This document shows positions 16,525 through 25,540 of a stretch of 64,000 nt of DNA, piece by piece; positions within the stretch are counted from its first letter, which is position 1, and each line of letters starts with the position of its first letter. The position numbers and the translations under genes were made by a program. Below the pieces are notes generated by a model. It was not told the DNA's origin, ran no database searches, and worked only from the letters and a program-made list of their open reading frames with translations. The stretch is from Lithodes maja (Eukaryota; Arthropoda; Malacostraca; Decapoda; Lithodidae). Location of the stretch: positions 124,001 through 188,000 of the forward strand of contig JBAKBP010001579.1 in NCBI GenBank assembly GCA_037953745.1. Direction: 5' to 3'.

Positions 16525-19500
16525 TTTTTTTTTTTTTTTTTTTTTTTCTATGTGATTGAGGGAGGCAAAAGGCATAACTGCCTATAGCGAGTGCCTCCCC
16601 CATAGTTGAAAGAGTGACAGGGCCAAAATCAAGGGACGTTCGAGCCAAAATGCCTGGACACACGGAGTTTGAAGCAATTTAAGTCATAGGAAGAGGGAAA
16701 GACTGATTCTGGGAGAGAGTTCCAGAGCTCAGCTGTTGAGTAGAAGAAAGTTTGAGAGTAACGTTTCACTCTTGGGTTGGAGAGTTGCACAGAGTAGGGG
16801 TGGGATTGAGTTGCAAGACGGGTACCACGTGCCCTACGTAAAGGAGGTGGTATGCACTGGGATAGCTCTGAGGAACACTGATTATTATAGTAGCGATAGA
16901 ATAGCGAGAGAGATGCAACATTGCGGCGGAGAGAGAGAGATTGCAGAGAGTTGGTGAGTGGACGGGAGTTAATGATACGAAAGGCCTTCCTTTCAACTTT
17001 GTCTAGGAGAGCGGTGTGAGAGGAACCTCCCCACACATGTGAACAATACTCAATACAAGGGCGCACTATGCCCCTGTACAGAGCAAGAAGCTGTGCAGGG
17101 GAAAAGAACCCCCTAAGGCGGTTGAGCACACCCAGCTTCTGGGAGGCTGCCTTAGCAAGACTGGTAATATGGTCCTTCCAAATGAGAGCAGAAGAAAAAG
17201 AGACACCAAGAATATTGAGAGAAGATGAAGGGTTGATTTTTGTATTGTTGAAGAATAAGGGATAGTCCGCTGGGAGATCCTGACGGGTAGATAGATGGAG
17301 AAATTGGGTTTTGGAAGCATTAAAGTTAACAAGGTTTTCTCTGCCCCAATTGGAAATAGTATTTAGATCAGAATTTAAGAGTTCTATGGCTTCATTACGT
17401 TTGTCGTTGAGGGATTGCTGGCTGGGGCGTTCTGAAAAACTAATGGAGTAGTGCAAGGTTGAGTCGTCTGCGTATGAATGGATGGGAATTAAGGTACTGT
17501 TAAGGAGATCATTTATAAAAATTAGAAAGAGAATAGGAGATAGGACAGAGCCCTGAGGAACACCGGAGTTTATAGGGTGAGGAAGTGAACAATGGCCGTC
17601 CACAACCGCGGCTATGGAACGGCCGGAAAGGAAATTAGAGACAAAGGCACAGATGGAGGGATAGAAACCGAAGGAGGGTAGTTTAGAAATTAAAGATTTA
17701 TGCCAGACTCTATCGAAGGCTTTCGATATGTCTAGTGCAATAGAAAAAGTCTCACCGAAGTCCCGAAAGGAGGATGACCAAGAGTTAGTAAGATATGAAA
17801 GAAGATCACCAGTAGAGCGACCCTTAAGGAAGCCATACTGGCGATCTGAGAGCAGATTATGAGAAGAGAAATGCTTAAGAAATTTGGAAGCAAGAATAGT
17901 TTCAAAAACTTTAGAAAGACAAGAGATAAGAGCAATTGGACGATAGTTGGAGGGTTGAGAGCGGTCACCCTTCTTTGGGACAGGTTGAATGTGAGCAAAC
18001 TTCCAGCATGAAGGGAAGACGTTAGAGGATAGACAGAGACGAAAGAGTTTGCCTAGGCAGGGAGTCAGCATGGAAGCACAGTTTTTGAGAACAACAGGAG
18101 GAACACCGTCCGGACCGTACGCCTTATTAGTGTTAAGCCCAGAGAGGGTAGAAAGTACATCTTTAGAAGAGATTAGGATATTAGGCATAAGTAAGAAAGA
18201 GGAGGGCGGAGAGGGAGGAATAGCACCGGAATCATCCAAGGTGGAGTTTCTAGCAAAAGTTTGAGCGAAGAGTTTAGCTTTGTCAGAGGAAGAAGTGATG
18301 GTCGAGCCATCAGAGTGGGAAAGGGGAGGGAAAGACGAGGAAGAGAAATTGTTGGAGAGGTTTTTGGCTAGATGCCAGAAAGCTTGGGAAGAGCTAGAGT
18401 TGGATAGTTCAGTGCATTTATTATTGATGAAAGAGTGTTTGGCAAGTCGAAGAACAGATTTGGCTTGATTCCGGGCAGAAACATATGAAGAATGAGAGTC
18501 TTGAGTTTTAAGGCGTCGGTACCGTTTGAATGCTTCCTCCTTATTGCGGACAGCAGTAGAACAGGCGTGAGTAAACCAAGATTTTTTAGCATTAGTCTGA
18601 GAGAAAGAGAATGGAATGTATGCTTCCATGCCCGATAGGATTACCTCGGTAATGCGTTCAGCACTCTCCGAGGGTCCTCGGCCATGGAAGCAGAAATCAT
18701 TCCATGGGAAATCAAAGAAGTACTGCCGAAGAGCCTCCCAGTCGGCAGCGCCAAAGTGCCACAAGCGCCGCCGGCTAGGAGGATCGGGTGGCTGTACTGG
18801 AGAGATAGGACAGGTGACAGAGATAAGTTTATGGTCGGAGGAGCCCAAAGGAGAGAAAAGATCGACAGTATAAGAAGAAGGGTTAGAAGTTAGAAACAGG
18901 TCAAGAATGTTGGGCCGATCTCCGATGCGATCCGGGATACGGGTGGGTTGCTGAACTAACTGCTCTAGGTCATTTAGGATAGAAAAGACGTAGGCTTGTT
19001 CACCAGGTGGATCAGTAGTGTGAGAGGAGAGCCAATGGCGGTGGTGAACGTTGAAATCTCCTAAGAGGGAGATTTCTGAGAAAGGAGAAATGGATAGAAT
19101 GTGTTCCACTGTAGAGTTTAGATAGTCAAAGAATTTGGGAAAGTTGGTAGAGTTAGGGGAAAGATAGACAGCACAGAAATATTTAGTAAGAGAATGACAG
19201 GAAAGTTTGAGCCATAAAGTTGAGAATTCAGAGGAGTCGAAATCGGGAACACGAGAGCAAGTGAGTTTGTTGTGCACATATGCACAACATCCGCCTTTGG
19301 CTTTGAAACTAGGATAGAGAAAGTAGGAGGATACAGAGAAGGGGTTGCTGGATGTTGCTACAGACACCTGAGTTTCGGTGAGGAAGAGAAGATCAGGTTT
19401 GTAGGAGGAGAGATGGTGCTCAACAGAGTGAAAGTTAGAGGAAAGTCCGCGAATGTTGCAGAAATTAATAGAAAGAGTAACAGGCCGAGGTCCAGGTAAT

Positions 19501-19790
19501 TGTGTGGGGTCGTCAGGGGATGGTCGGTCGGGTGAGGGGGCATTTATGGTCCCCCCCCCTGGGGACTCCGAGGCTGGGCTACAATTCATCATTTTTTTTG
19601 TTTTTAATTTTGGTGTGGAAGAATGAAGTGTGGTGTGCATGTTAGTGTAGTGAAGTGGATAGGAGGAGGAGGTGTTTGTGAGAGCTAGCTGGATTGCTCT
19701 CAGTGTAAATGAGGCACAAAGAAAATCAGTAAGAGAGGCCAAGCAAGTGAAACAGGAGTTCCAGCGACTCTTTATCACATGCCTATAACC
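16525..19790 (-). mobile_element. LINE family F copy 1 (F1)
   Basis: Minus-strand LINE with one long ORF, then a conserved 3' tail of about 80 bp (GGCCCTGTCACTCTTTCAA ... CTCCCTCAATCACATAG) and an A-run (T-run at about 16527-16547 on plus). The same tail occurs in F2 (21481-21590), F3 (35993-36080) and F4 (46948-47045). I see no ORF1 in the upstream sequence up to 20185, so the 5' end may be truncated or the family may use one ORF. Confidence 0.85.
16629..19778 (-). CDS. LINE F1 endonuclease-reverse transcriptase, 1049 residues
   Basis: An uninterrupted ORF. An APE-type endonuclease lies at about residues 105-330: FCNIRGL, LLFLTETQ with the catalytic Glu, LLGDFNVHH near 240, and SSDHKLI. The RT spans about 560-850: AYGPDGVP, PVPKKGD, SNYRPI, ALDISKAFDRVWH, GVPQGSVLSP near 739 and the catalytic YADDS near 769. 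The C-terminal part (LGVLNRLRGFF, GIVRPCIEYCSHVWGG, ELWNSLPE) is the block recovered in the truncated copies. I place it in the CR1/L2-like assemblage and remember close relatives from decapods, but did not search. The first ATG (19778) is followed by about 100 residues of low similarity, so the true start may be internal. Confidence 0.88.
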   Translation of the reverse strand: MIKSRWNSCFTCLASLTDFLCASFTLRAIQLALTNTSSSYPLHYTNMHTTLHSSTPKLKTKKMMNCSPASESPGGGTINAPSPDRPSPDDPTQLPGPRPVTLSINFCNIRGLSSNFHSVEHHLSSYKPDLLFLTETQVSVATSSNPFSVSSYFLYPSFKAKGGCCAYVHNKLTCSRVPDFDSSEFSTLWLKLSCHSLTKYFCAVYLSPNSTNFPKFFDYLNSTVEHILSISPFSEISLLGDFNVHHRHWLSSHTTDPPGEQAYVFSILNDLEQLVQQPTRIPDRIGDRPNILDLFLTSNPSSYTVDLFSPLGSSDHKLISVTCPISPVQPPDPPSRRRLWHFGAADWEALRQYFFDFPWNDFCFHGRGPSESAERITEVILSGMEAYIPFSFSQTNAKKSWFTHACSTAVRNKEEAFKRYRRLKTQDSHSSYVSARNQAKSVLRLAKHSFINNKCTELSNSSSSQAFWHLAKNLSNNFSSSSFPPLSHSDGSTITSSSDKAKLFAQTFARNSTLDDSGAIPPSPPSSFLLMPNILISSKDVLSTLSGLNTNKAYGPDGVPPVVLKNCASMLTPCLGKLFRLCLSSNVFPSCWKFAHIQPVPKKGDRSQPSNYRPIALISCLSKVFETILASKFLKHFSSHNLLSDRQYGFLKGRSTGDLLSYLTNSWSSSFRDFGETFSIALDISKAFDRVWHKSLISKLPSFGFYPSICAFVSNFLSGRSIAAVVDGHCSLPHPINSGVPQGSVLSPILFLIFINDLLNSTLIPIHSYADDSTLHYSISFSERPSQQSLNDKRNEAIELLNSDLNTISNWGRENLVNFNASKTQFLHLSTRQDLPADYPLFFNNTKINPSSSLNILGVSFSSALIWKDHITSLAKAASQKLGVLNRLRGFFSPAQLLALYRGIVRPCIEYCSHVWGGSSHTALLDKVERKAFRIINSRPLTNSLQSLSLRRNVASLSLFYRYYNNQCSSELSQCIPPPLRRARGTRLATQSHPYSVQLSNPRVKRYSQTFFYSTAELWNSLPESVFPSSYDLNCFKLRVSRHFGSNVP

Positions 19791-20185
19791 TCACCTGGGT
19801 CTAGCCCTGATCGATTGGTGCCTACAATCTCCCCACTCCTACACCCTACAGGTGTCTGTGGTGGCTGTTCATTTCGCTGTGGTGGTGTGCCTGTGGTGTT
19901 CATTGTGTTTTGTCATTGTGGGACTCATTATTAATTTTGCTGGTGGGGAGGGTTCTCATGTGACCTTTTATATTTAAATTTCATAATAGCCTAGGCCTAG
20001 TTGCTTATAGTGGCGGTCATGAGTGTCGGTCTTTGTTAATTCCTAAGCGATTGACAGTTAATAGTCAGACCTCATGATTGTAGCTTAACCGACTAGGCTT
20101 ACCTATAAAGGGCTTTCAATAATTAGTGCTTCACCTTACCCTTTCTTTTAATGGATTTAGTATTTAATTCTTTTGTCAATACATC
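19791..20185. other. Region 5' of the SGNH ORF, no gene seen
   Basis: About 390 bp without a convincing ORF. It includes TTTTATATTTAAATTT near 19968, a possible AT-rich promoter element for the downstream plus-strand ORF, but there is no way to test this here. Confidence 0.3.
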
Positions 20186-20806
20186 ATGGCTCAAAGGAAC
20201 CATCCCACAGCTGCGTCAGGAAGTGGCATTGGGGTGAATTTTACACCAACCTCCTCATACAATCAGAGCCCGGGGAAAGTGGTGGGAATATTAGGCCACA
20301 GTTATGTTGGTCGCGTAGGGGTTTCCCGCCGAGAGTTTTACGACCCGGGTTTTGTAGTGAGGGTGTTTAGTGCCCCAGGAGCCACTCTCGATAATATCAG
20401 GTCCAAACCAGCCTGGGATGGTCTTTTGAGCCTAAGGCCCGAGATCACTGTATTAGTGTTGGGCGGTAACGACATCGTCTCTGGGGTAGTCCCGCAGGAG
20501 CTCGCGGCTAAGATCCAGGAGTTGACCTTTGAGATTGAGGCATCCACGAATGGTCGCTGCCTTGTATTGGGGTTAGAGCAGAGGGAGTCTCCTCGGGGTA
20601 TACCGGCAGGTGAATACCACAAGGTGAAGAACTCAGTCAATGCTCTCCTCAAGAGGAAATACAACCACCTTGGTGGTCGATTCTCCCCATATAGTTTTGG
20701 GAGCCAGTATATGTCCGAGGACGGCGTCCACCTCACCAATGAAGGCAGCGATCGTTTGTTGGCCCAGGTCATTAAGATGGTAAGGGACTATCTTGCGTCG
20801 CAGTAG
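20186..20806 (+). CDS. SGNH/GDSL-hydrolase-like protein, stand-alone ORF
   Basis: 206 residues. VVGILGHSYVGR near residue 32 carries the block-I Ser (GHS instead of GDS). VLVLGGNDI near 90 is the GxND block. EDGVHLTNEGSDRL near 180 is the DxxH block. The Ser-Asp-His triad positions of an SGNH esterase fold are therefore present in the right order and spacing. SGNH domains occur in CR1-type ORF1 proteins and in some other retroelements, so a transposon origin is likely, but no matching retroelement pol follows in this orientation: F2 is a 3' fragment only. The start is the ATG after TACATC at 20186; an overlapping frame is a shadow. There is no signal peptide. A domesticated or cellular esterase is possible but less likely in this context. 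Confidence 0.65.
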   Translation: MAQRNHPTAASGSGIGVNFTPTSSYNQSPGKVVGILGHSYVGRVGVSRREFYDPGFVVRVFSAPGATLDNIRSKPAWDGLLSLRPEITVLVLGGNDIVSGVVPQELAAKIQELTFEIEASTNGRCLVLGLEQRESPRGIPAGEYHKVKNSVNALLKRKYNHLGGRFSPYSFGSQYMSEDGVHLTNEGSDRLLAQVIKMVRDYLASQ

Positions 20807-20900
20807 TCGGTTTCCTCATAGATAGCCCCAGTGTACTTTATGTTGTTGTCTAGTCAGATAATATCCTTTCGATAGTTTATGTTAAAGGGGATGTAAGTTC

Positions 20901-21590
20901 TTGGTGTCTCTTTTTCTTCTGCTCTCATTTGGAAGGACCATATTACCAGTCTTGCTAAGGCAGCCTCCCAGAAGCTGGGTGTGCTCAACCGCCTTAGGGG
21001 GTTCTTTTCCCCTGCACAGCTTCTTGCTCTGTACAGGGGCATAGTGCGCCCTTGTATTGAGTATTGTTCACATGTGTGGGGAGGTTCCTCTCACACCGCT
21101 CTCCTAGACAAAGTTGAAAGGAAGGCCTTTCGTATCATTAACTCCCGTCCACTCACCAACTCTCTGCAATCTCTCTCTCTCCGCCGCAATGTTGCATCTC
21201 TCTCGCTATTCTATCGCTACTATAATAATCAGTGTTCCTCAGAGCTATCCCAGTGCATACCACCTCCTTTACGTAGGGCACGTGGTACCCGTCTTGCAAC
21301 TCAATCCCACCCCTACTCTGTGCAACTCTCCAACCCAAGAGTGAAACGTTACTCTCAAACTTTCTTCTACTCAACATCTGAGCTCTGGAACTCTCTCCCA
21401 GAATCAGTCTTTCCCTCTTCCTATGACTTAAATTGCTTCAAACTCCGTGTGTCCAGGTATTTTGGCTCGAACGTCCCTTGATTTTGGCCCTGTCACTCTT
21501 TCAACTATGGGGGAGGCACTCGCTATAGGCAGTTATGCCTTTTGCCTCCCTCAATCACATAGAAAAAAAAAAAAAAAAAAAAAAAAAGTA
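20901..21590 (+). mobile_element. LINE family F copy 2, 5'-truncated
   Basis: This copy starts within the RT thumb (LGVSFSSALIWKDH equivalent) and runs through the open C-terminal frame (20981-21481: LRGFFSPAQLL, CIEYCSHVWGG, ELWNSLPES, GSNVP). It then has the conserved 3' tail and an A-run ending near 21587. It is nearly identical to F1 over 690 bp but in opposite orientation, so the two form a large inverted repeat around the SGNH ORF. Confidence 0.92.
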
Positions 21591-21626
21591 TTATGTAATT
21601 CTTTTTGAGTAAATTTCTTAAGTAAT

Positions 21627-21865
21627 GGGGATTGCTCTTTTGATAAAACCTGTTAGCCACCTAAAAATTCAAGATGGCGGCCATTTTTCAAGATGGCCAC
21701 CATTGAATATACAGAACCATTGCATTTTGCAATAAAGTCACAAAGACTTGTCCTATTTGAATGATCTTGGTGTCAAATCATACATTTTTCACTATGTAGA
21801 ATCCGAATTTGGAACCATGGACTTACTCACTAGCTTCCTTGTACCATAATATCAGTCCCGGAATC
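21627..21865 (+). repeat. Left arm of inverted repeat X (possible terminal inverted repeat)
   Basis: About 239 bp matching the reverse complement of 32856-33077. Shared landmarks are GGGGATTGCTCTTTTGATAA, TTAGCCACCTAAAAATTCAA, AAGACTTGTCCTATTTGAAT and TAGCTTCCTTGTACCATAAT. It has one internal duplication of about 17 bp around AAGATGGC that the right arm lacks. The two arms enclose the long broken gene at 23860-31214. Confidence 0.85.
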
Positions 21866-21999
21866 ATAATTAGGGTAAAAAGTGCCCATATCATAGGCAC
21901 CATCAGTCCGATATATTATTGGATGTACATGTAGGCAGTATGCCTATACTTGTTTGTCACTTATTGTCTTGCTGCCTGGATGAGTATACTACAACGCTT

Positions 22000-23855
22000 T
22001 GTGACGCATGTCGAGTATGAGCATGCTGTTCAGAACGCCCAGTCATGCCCCACTCTCGCTAGGATCGTCAGGGCAGGAACTTTGGCTGTAGTCTGTGTAG
22101 AGTTTCCTAACTTAGTTTATGTGAGCCGTTGTACTATAAGTATTATAAATATGTATTTTGTTTTCATCTGAGTCAACGAGTTCTATTTTATATCATTAGT
22201 TATAAGTGTTGTGTGTGGGACTTATTTGTAATGATGAGAGGAGAGAGAGAGATTACGTAACGGGGGCCAGTGAGCGCGCCACGCGGCAGGTAGGCCTAGC
22301 TCCCCTCCTCCCTCCTCCCTCCTCCCCCTCAGTGCGTGGGAAATCCTTTGTCGATCCCAGATTGAGAGAGAATATTACGTAATGATTGTCAGTGGGCGGT
22401 CCTTAGTAGTTTGCGATATGCTCACTAGAGGGCCGAGTATAAAAAGGGAAGTCTCGCCACAATTTCTTCAGAACTCATTAGGCAGAGCGACTTCTCATAT
22501 CCCTTGCTACTATACCTATTCTTCCGACTGATGTGAACTTTCTCTACTCTCTGTACCGCCTATCTTCTTCTCTTCCAGACCCTTTTTAACCTCAATGATC
22601 CCTTTGGTGCAGAGCTAGTCAGCCAAAGTATTATCGCTTGAGTTCTCCCGAGATATATGCCTATTAGATAGCCTATTTTGGAAGGGTCAACTTAGACTAG
22701 AATTGATTAATGTTTGTTGCACTCGTATATGCATTTCCCTGTGTGTGATTATTATTGTTCCTGTTTTCTGCTGGTCTAGGTAATGCTAGACTGGGATGAG
22801 GCTACCGGAGTTGTGATTCCCTATGTGTATTAGGTTTTGTTGAACCGGTACAATCGCAACGGAGACTTGGGAAGCCTAGGTGGTCTTTCTGACTGTGTAC
22901 CTTGTGAGTTTAGCACTGTGTTGCGAGTGAGGGCTTTTGCCTCTGCCACCCAACACTGTGCTAACTCGTTTGCTTGACTTTGAGAGGATCGCCAGGAGAG
23001 AACCAGATACTAGTGATCTGGATCTCTCAAGAGAGCATCCCGTCAATTAACGTAATTTGGCCGCACAGCCTTAAGGACCTCGCTAGGCTACGAGCCGCTT
23101 GCTCAGCCATTGTTTCCTAGCCTACTACATCCCAGCTAGACTTTGCTCGATCAGCAGATACAGAATAGTATTGAAGCTTTCCTTATGTATCATATTGTTT
23201 ATGCACTATTGATTTCATGTGTGGCACGCTTAGCTACTTTAGAGATTAGTGGCCCACGAGCACAATCCTAGTAGGCTATTGCCGGTGCATTGTCGGAGTA
23301 CTTCTTTTTAATGTTTGCCATTTACTATTGCATATTCTTATAATTCTTCTTATGTCAATTTAAACCTTTAATGATATTTAATTGCCAGTGTGTTGCTTAT
23401 TGAATTGCTGTTCAAAATCCGATACGTACTTCTTACGAGCATCCGAGAAGCATCTAACTTTCAGAAGATTCCTTGCTCGATGCTTAAGGACTATTGATTA
23501 ACGTAACGTAATAGTGCCGATCCGAAGTAGAGGGTGGAGGACTTCTTAAGTTCTTAGTCAAGGGTGGATTACTTCGGCTTCGGCCAACACTATTCTTTGG
23601 TGTTGTTGTTTCTTACTCCTTTGTTTGATTGTTGACCAGACTAGACAATTCCTGTCTCTTTATTAGTCTGTTGTGGAACACTAGTACCGAGTTCTTGTAT
23701 ACCCCGTTATAGCAGATCGAACTCTGGAGGGTATTGGTGTTTTTTGTTCGGCTGGCAGTACTCTGGGGTTGGGATCGTGTGTTTCCGTTGTGGCAGCGAG
23801 CCGTACTCGAGTCCTGTTTGAGAGCCCTTGTGTACCCGAGTGCCAGGTCGTAACA
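22000..23855 (+). mobile_element. Solo LTR, Gypsy-type, about 1.86 kb
   Basis: It begins TGTGACGC and ends GGTCGTAACA, flanked by a 4-bp duplication GCTT (21996-21999 and 23856-23859). It is distantly related to the Gypsy 3' LTR at 58501-60319 in reverse orientation: both contain AACCAGATACT-like, GATCTGGA and CAAGAGAGC blocks in the same order and share the terminal GGTCGTAACA. With no internal region on either side, it is a solo LTR. It sits immediately 3' of the stop of the long gene. Confidence 0.75.
22438..22446 (+). promoter_or_regulatory. TATA box in the solo LTR
   Basis: TATAAAAAG lies about 440 bp into the LTR, followed about 25-30 bp later by pyrimidine-rich, initiator-like sequence (CACAATTTCTTCAGAACTC). 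This is the expected position of an LTR promoter. Confidence 0.55.
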
Positions 23856-25540
23856 GCTTCTAAACCTCGCATCTGCAGCTGCACAGTGCCGTGCAGGTCA
23901 GACCAAAGCAGTAGCATTTGCATCGACCGCAGCATTCTGACTTGCATCCACACTTGGTCAGCTGCTGGCAACTCTCTGCAATGGGTGGGAGCTCTGTCCA
24001 AACGATCTGCCACAGATCTCCTTTCTTGGTCCAGCCCCAGTTGGCAGGAGTCTGCGTTTCTGGTTGACGTACTGTTGACCGACTCCAGATGCAGCCCGCC
24101 TGGTAGGCAGCACGCTTCACATGCTGCTTCAGTGCTGCTCGGGTTGGAGGAATGGCTTCGTACGGCCTCTGCTTCCGAGCAAACATGTCCAACCTCGCAT
24201 CATCGACACCTTCAGCTGTGCTGGATCTGTTGTACATCATGACTACGAACTTCTCCAAGGTCTCCAGGTCTTCATCATCAACTACCGGTGGGTACTGGCT
24301 GAGTTTGCTGAAGACACCGGAAGCCTCATCACAAACATCCCAGGTTTGCCAAGCAGACTTCTTCCCTTTGCCACGGAATGCTGAAACGACATCGCAGCCA
24401 GTGAAGGCATGGAAGAAGAGCATCCCTTTGCTCTTTTCTGCAAGAGTGCAACACAAGTCATGTACAGGAACCCACCTCAGGTTCTGTCCTTGGCCAAAGG
24501 CAACCCACAACTGCTGCAGACCTAGCTCCTGAAGTGCCTGCAAAACACTGACTGCGATGACGACAACATCTGTGTCGCTGGCTTTGACCATGATGACTTT
24601 GCTGCCTGCTTCTGTTGCATGCCTGGCATGCACAAAGATCCGCGTGTCAGCTTCTTCATGACTGCACGGTGCCACCCCAGCCAGATTGATAGTGCGGTTG
24701 CTGACAGCATCTTCTTCCTTGGTCACAATGACCACATTTGGTGTGGCCACACGTGCAATCTTATCAGCCAGAAAGTTGAACAGCTCGGCTTTGTTGTCAT
24801 TTTCTCTCAGGAAGTTTCGCCAGTTTGAGGGAATTTTGCCCTTCCCTGTCACCCTGCGTCTCACCCCGCGTCCTCGCTTTGATCTAGTTTCAGCTTTCAG
24901 ACTAGATGGCCAGTAGACATCAAACACAATGTCTGTTCTCTTGTACTTGGTAGAGTATGCTTGTTTTCTAGGAAGGACATCGAGCATTGCGTACTATTCG
25001 AACGTCTTTGAACTCCGTGGGGGCAGACTGTTCACCAACGCTGCACCATCAATGATGATGGTGTCGGCGTCTGCCTCTGCATCAGGGGTTGTAACTTGGC
25101 TCTGAAGAATGGTAGTGAGGTGGGATTTCTGACAGGTGTGGAGCTTTCCACCATCACTGAGGGCAGCAGGTTGTGACTGGTTCTCATGACGGAAGAACTC
25201 CTTCAAGTCACACACACTCTCTGCTCTGGCATGATATGAACAGCTTGGAGAACAGTTGACAGTCTTCCTTCAGCACTTTTTGCTTTGAAGAGTCAACAGA
25301 GGCTGGTACCTGTCGGAAAAAGTCAACCCTGTTCTTCTTGATTGGTTCATAGAAGGTGGATTCTTCTTCCCCTTCCAGTCCCTTCATAATCTCCTGGAAA
25401 CGGACCTTGCCTTTCTCAAGGTGTGTGCCAAGCAGCTCGGCGGCAGTGTGGTGAGCAATATCCTTTGTATCAAGCGAAAGCAGGTCCCGACTCTCCTACT
25501 GGAAAGGATTGCACATATCTGTCATGGCTTGTGAGAGCTT

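Noticed and set aside
22000..23855. Treating the solo LTR as the promoter or 3' LTR of an element that includes the long gene
   Set aside because: A 4-bp GCTT duplication flanks the LTR exactly, and the gene is on the other strand, so it is a separate insertion.
23769..24710. Plus-strand ORFs over the long gene's C-terminal region
   Set aside because: Antisense to well-conserved blocks of the minus-strand gene; no recognisable domain.
25423..25540. Start of the RTE-like ORF at 25423
   Set aside because: This stretch encodes, on the opposite strand, the LLSLDTKDI...KGKVRFQEIM block of the interrupted gene. The upstream ATG is an accident of the junction.
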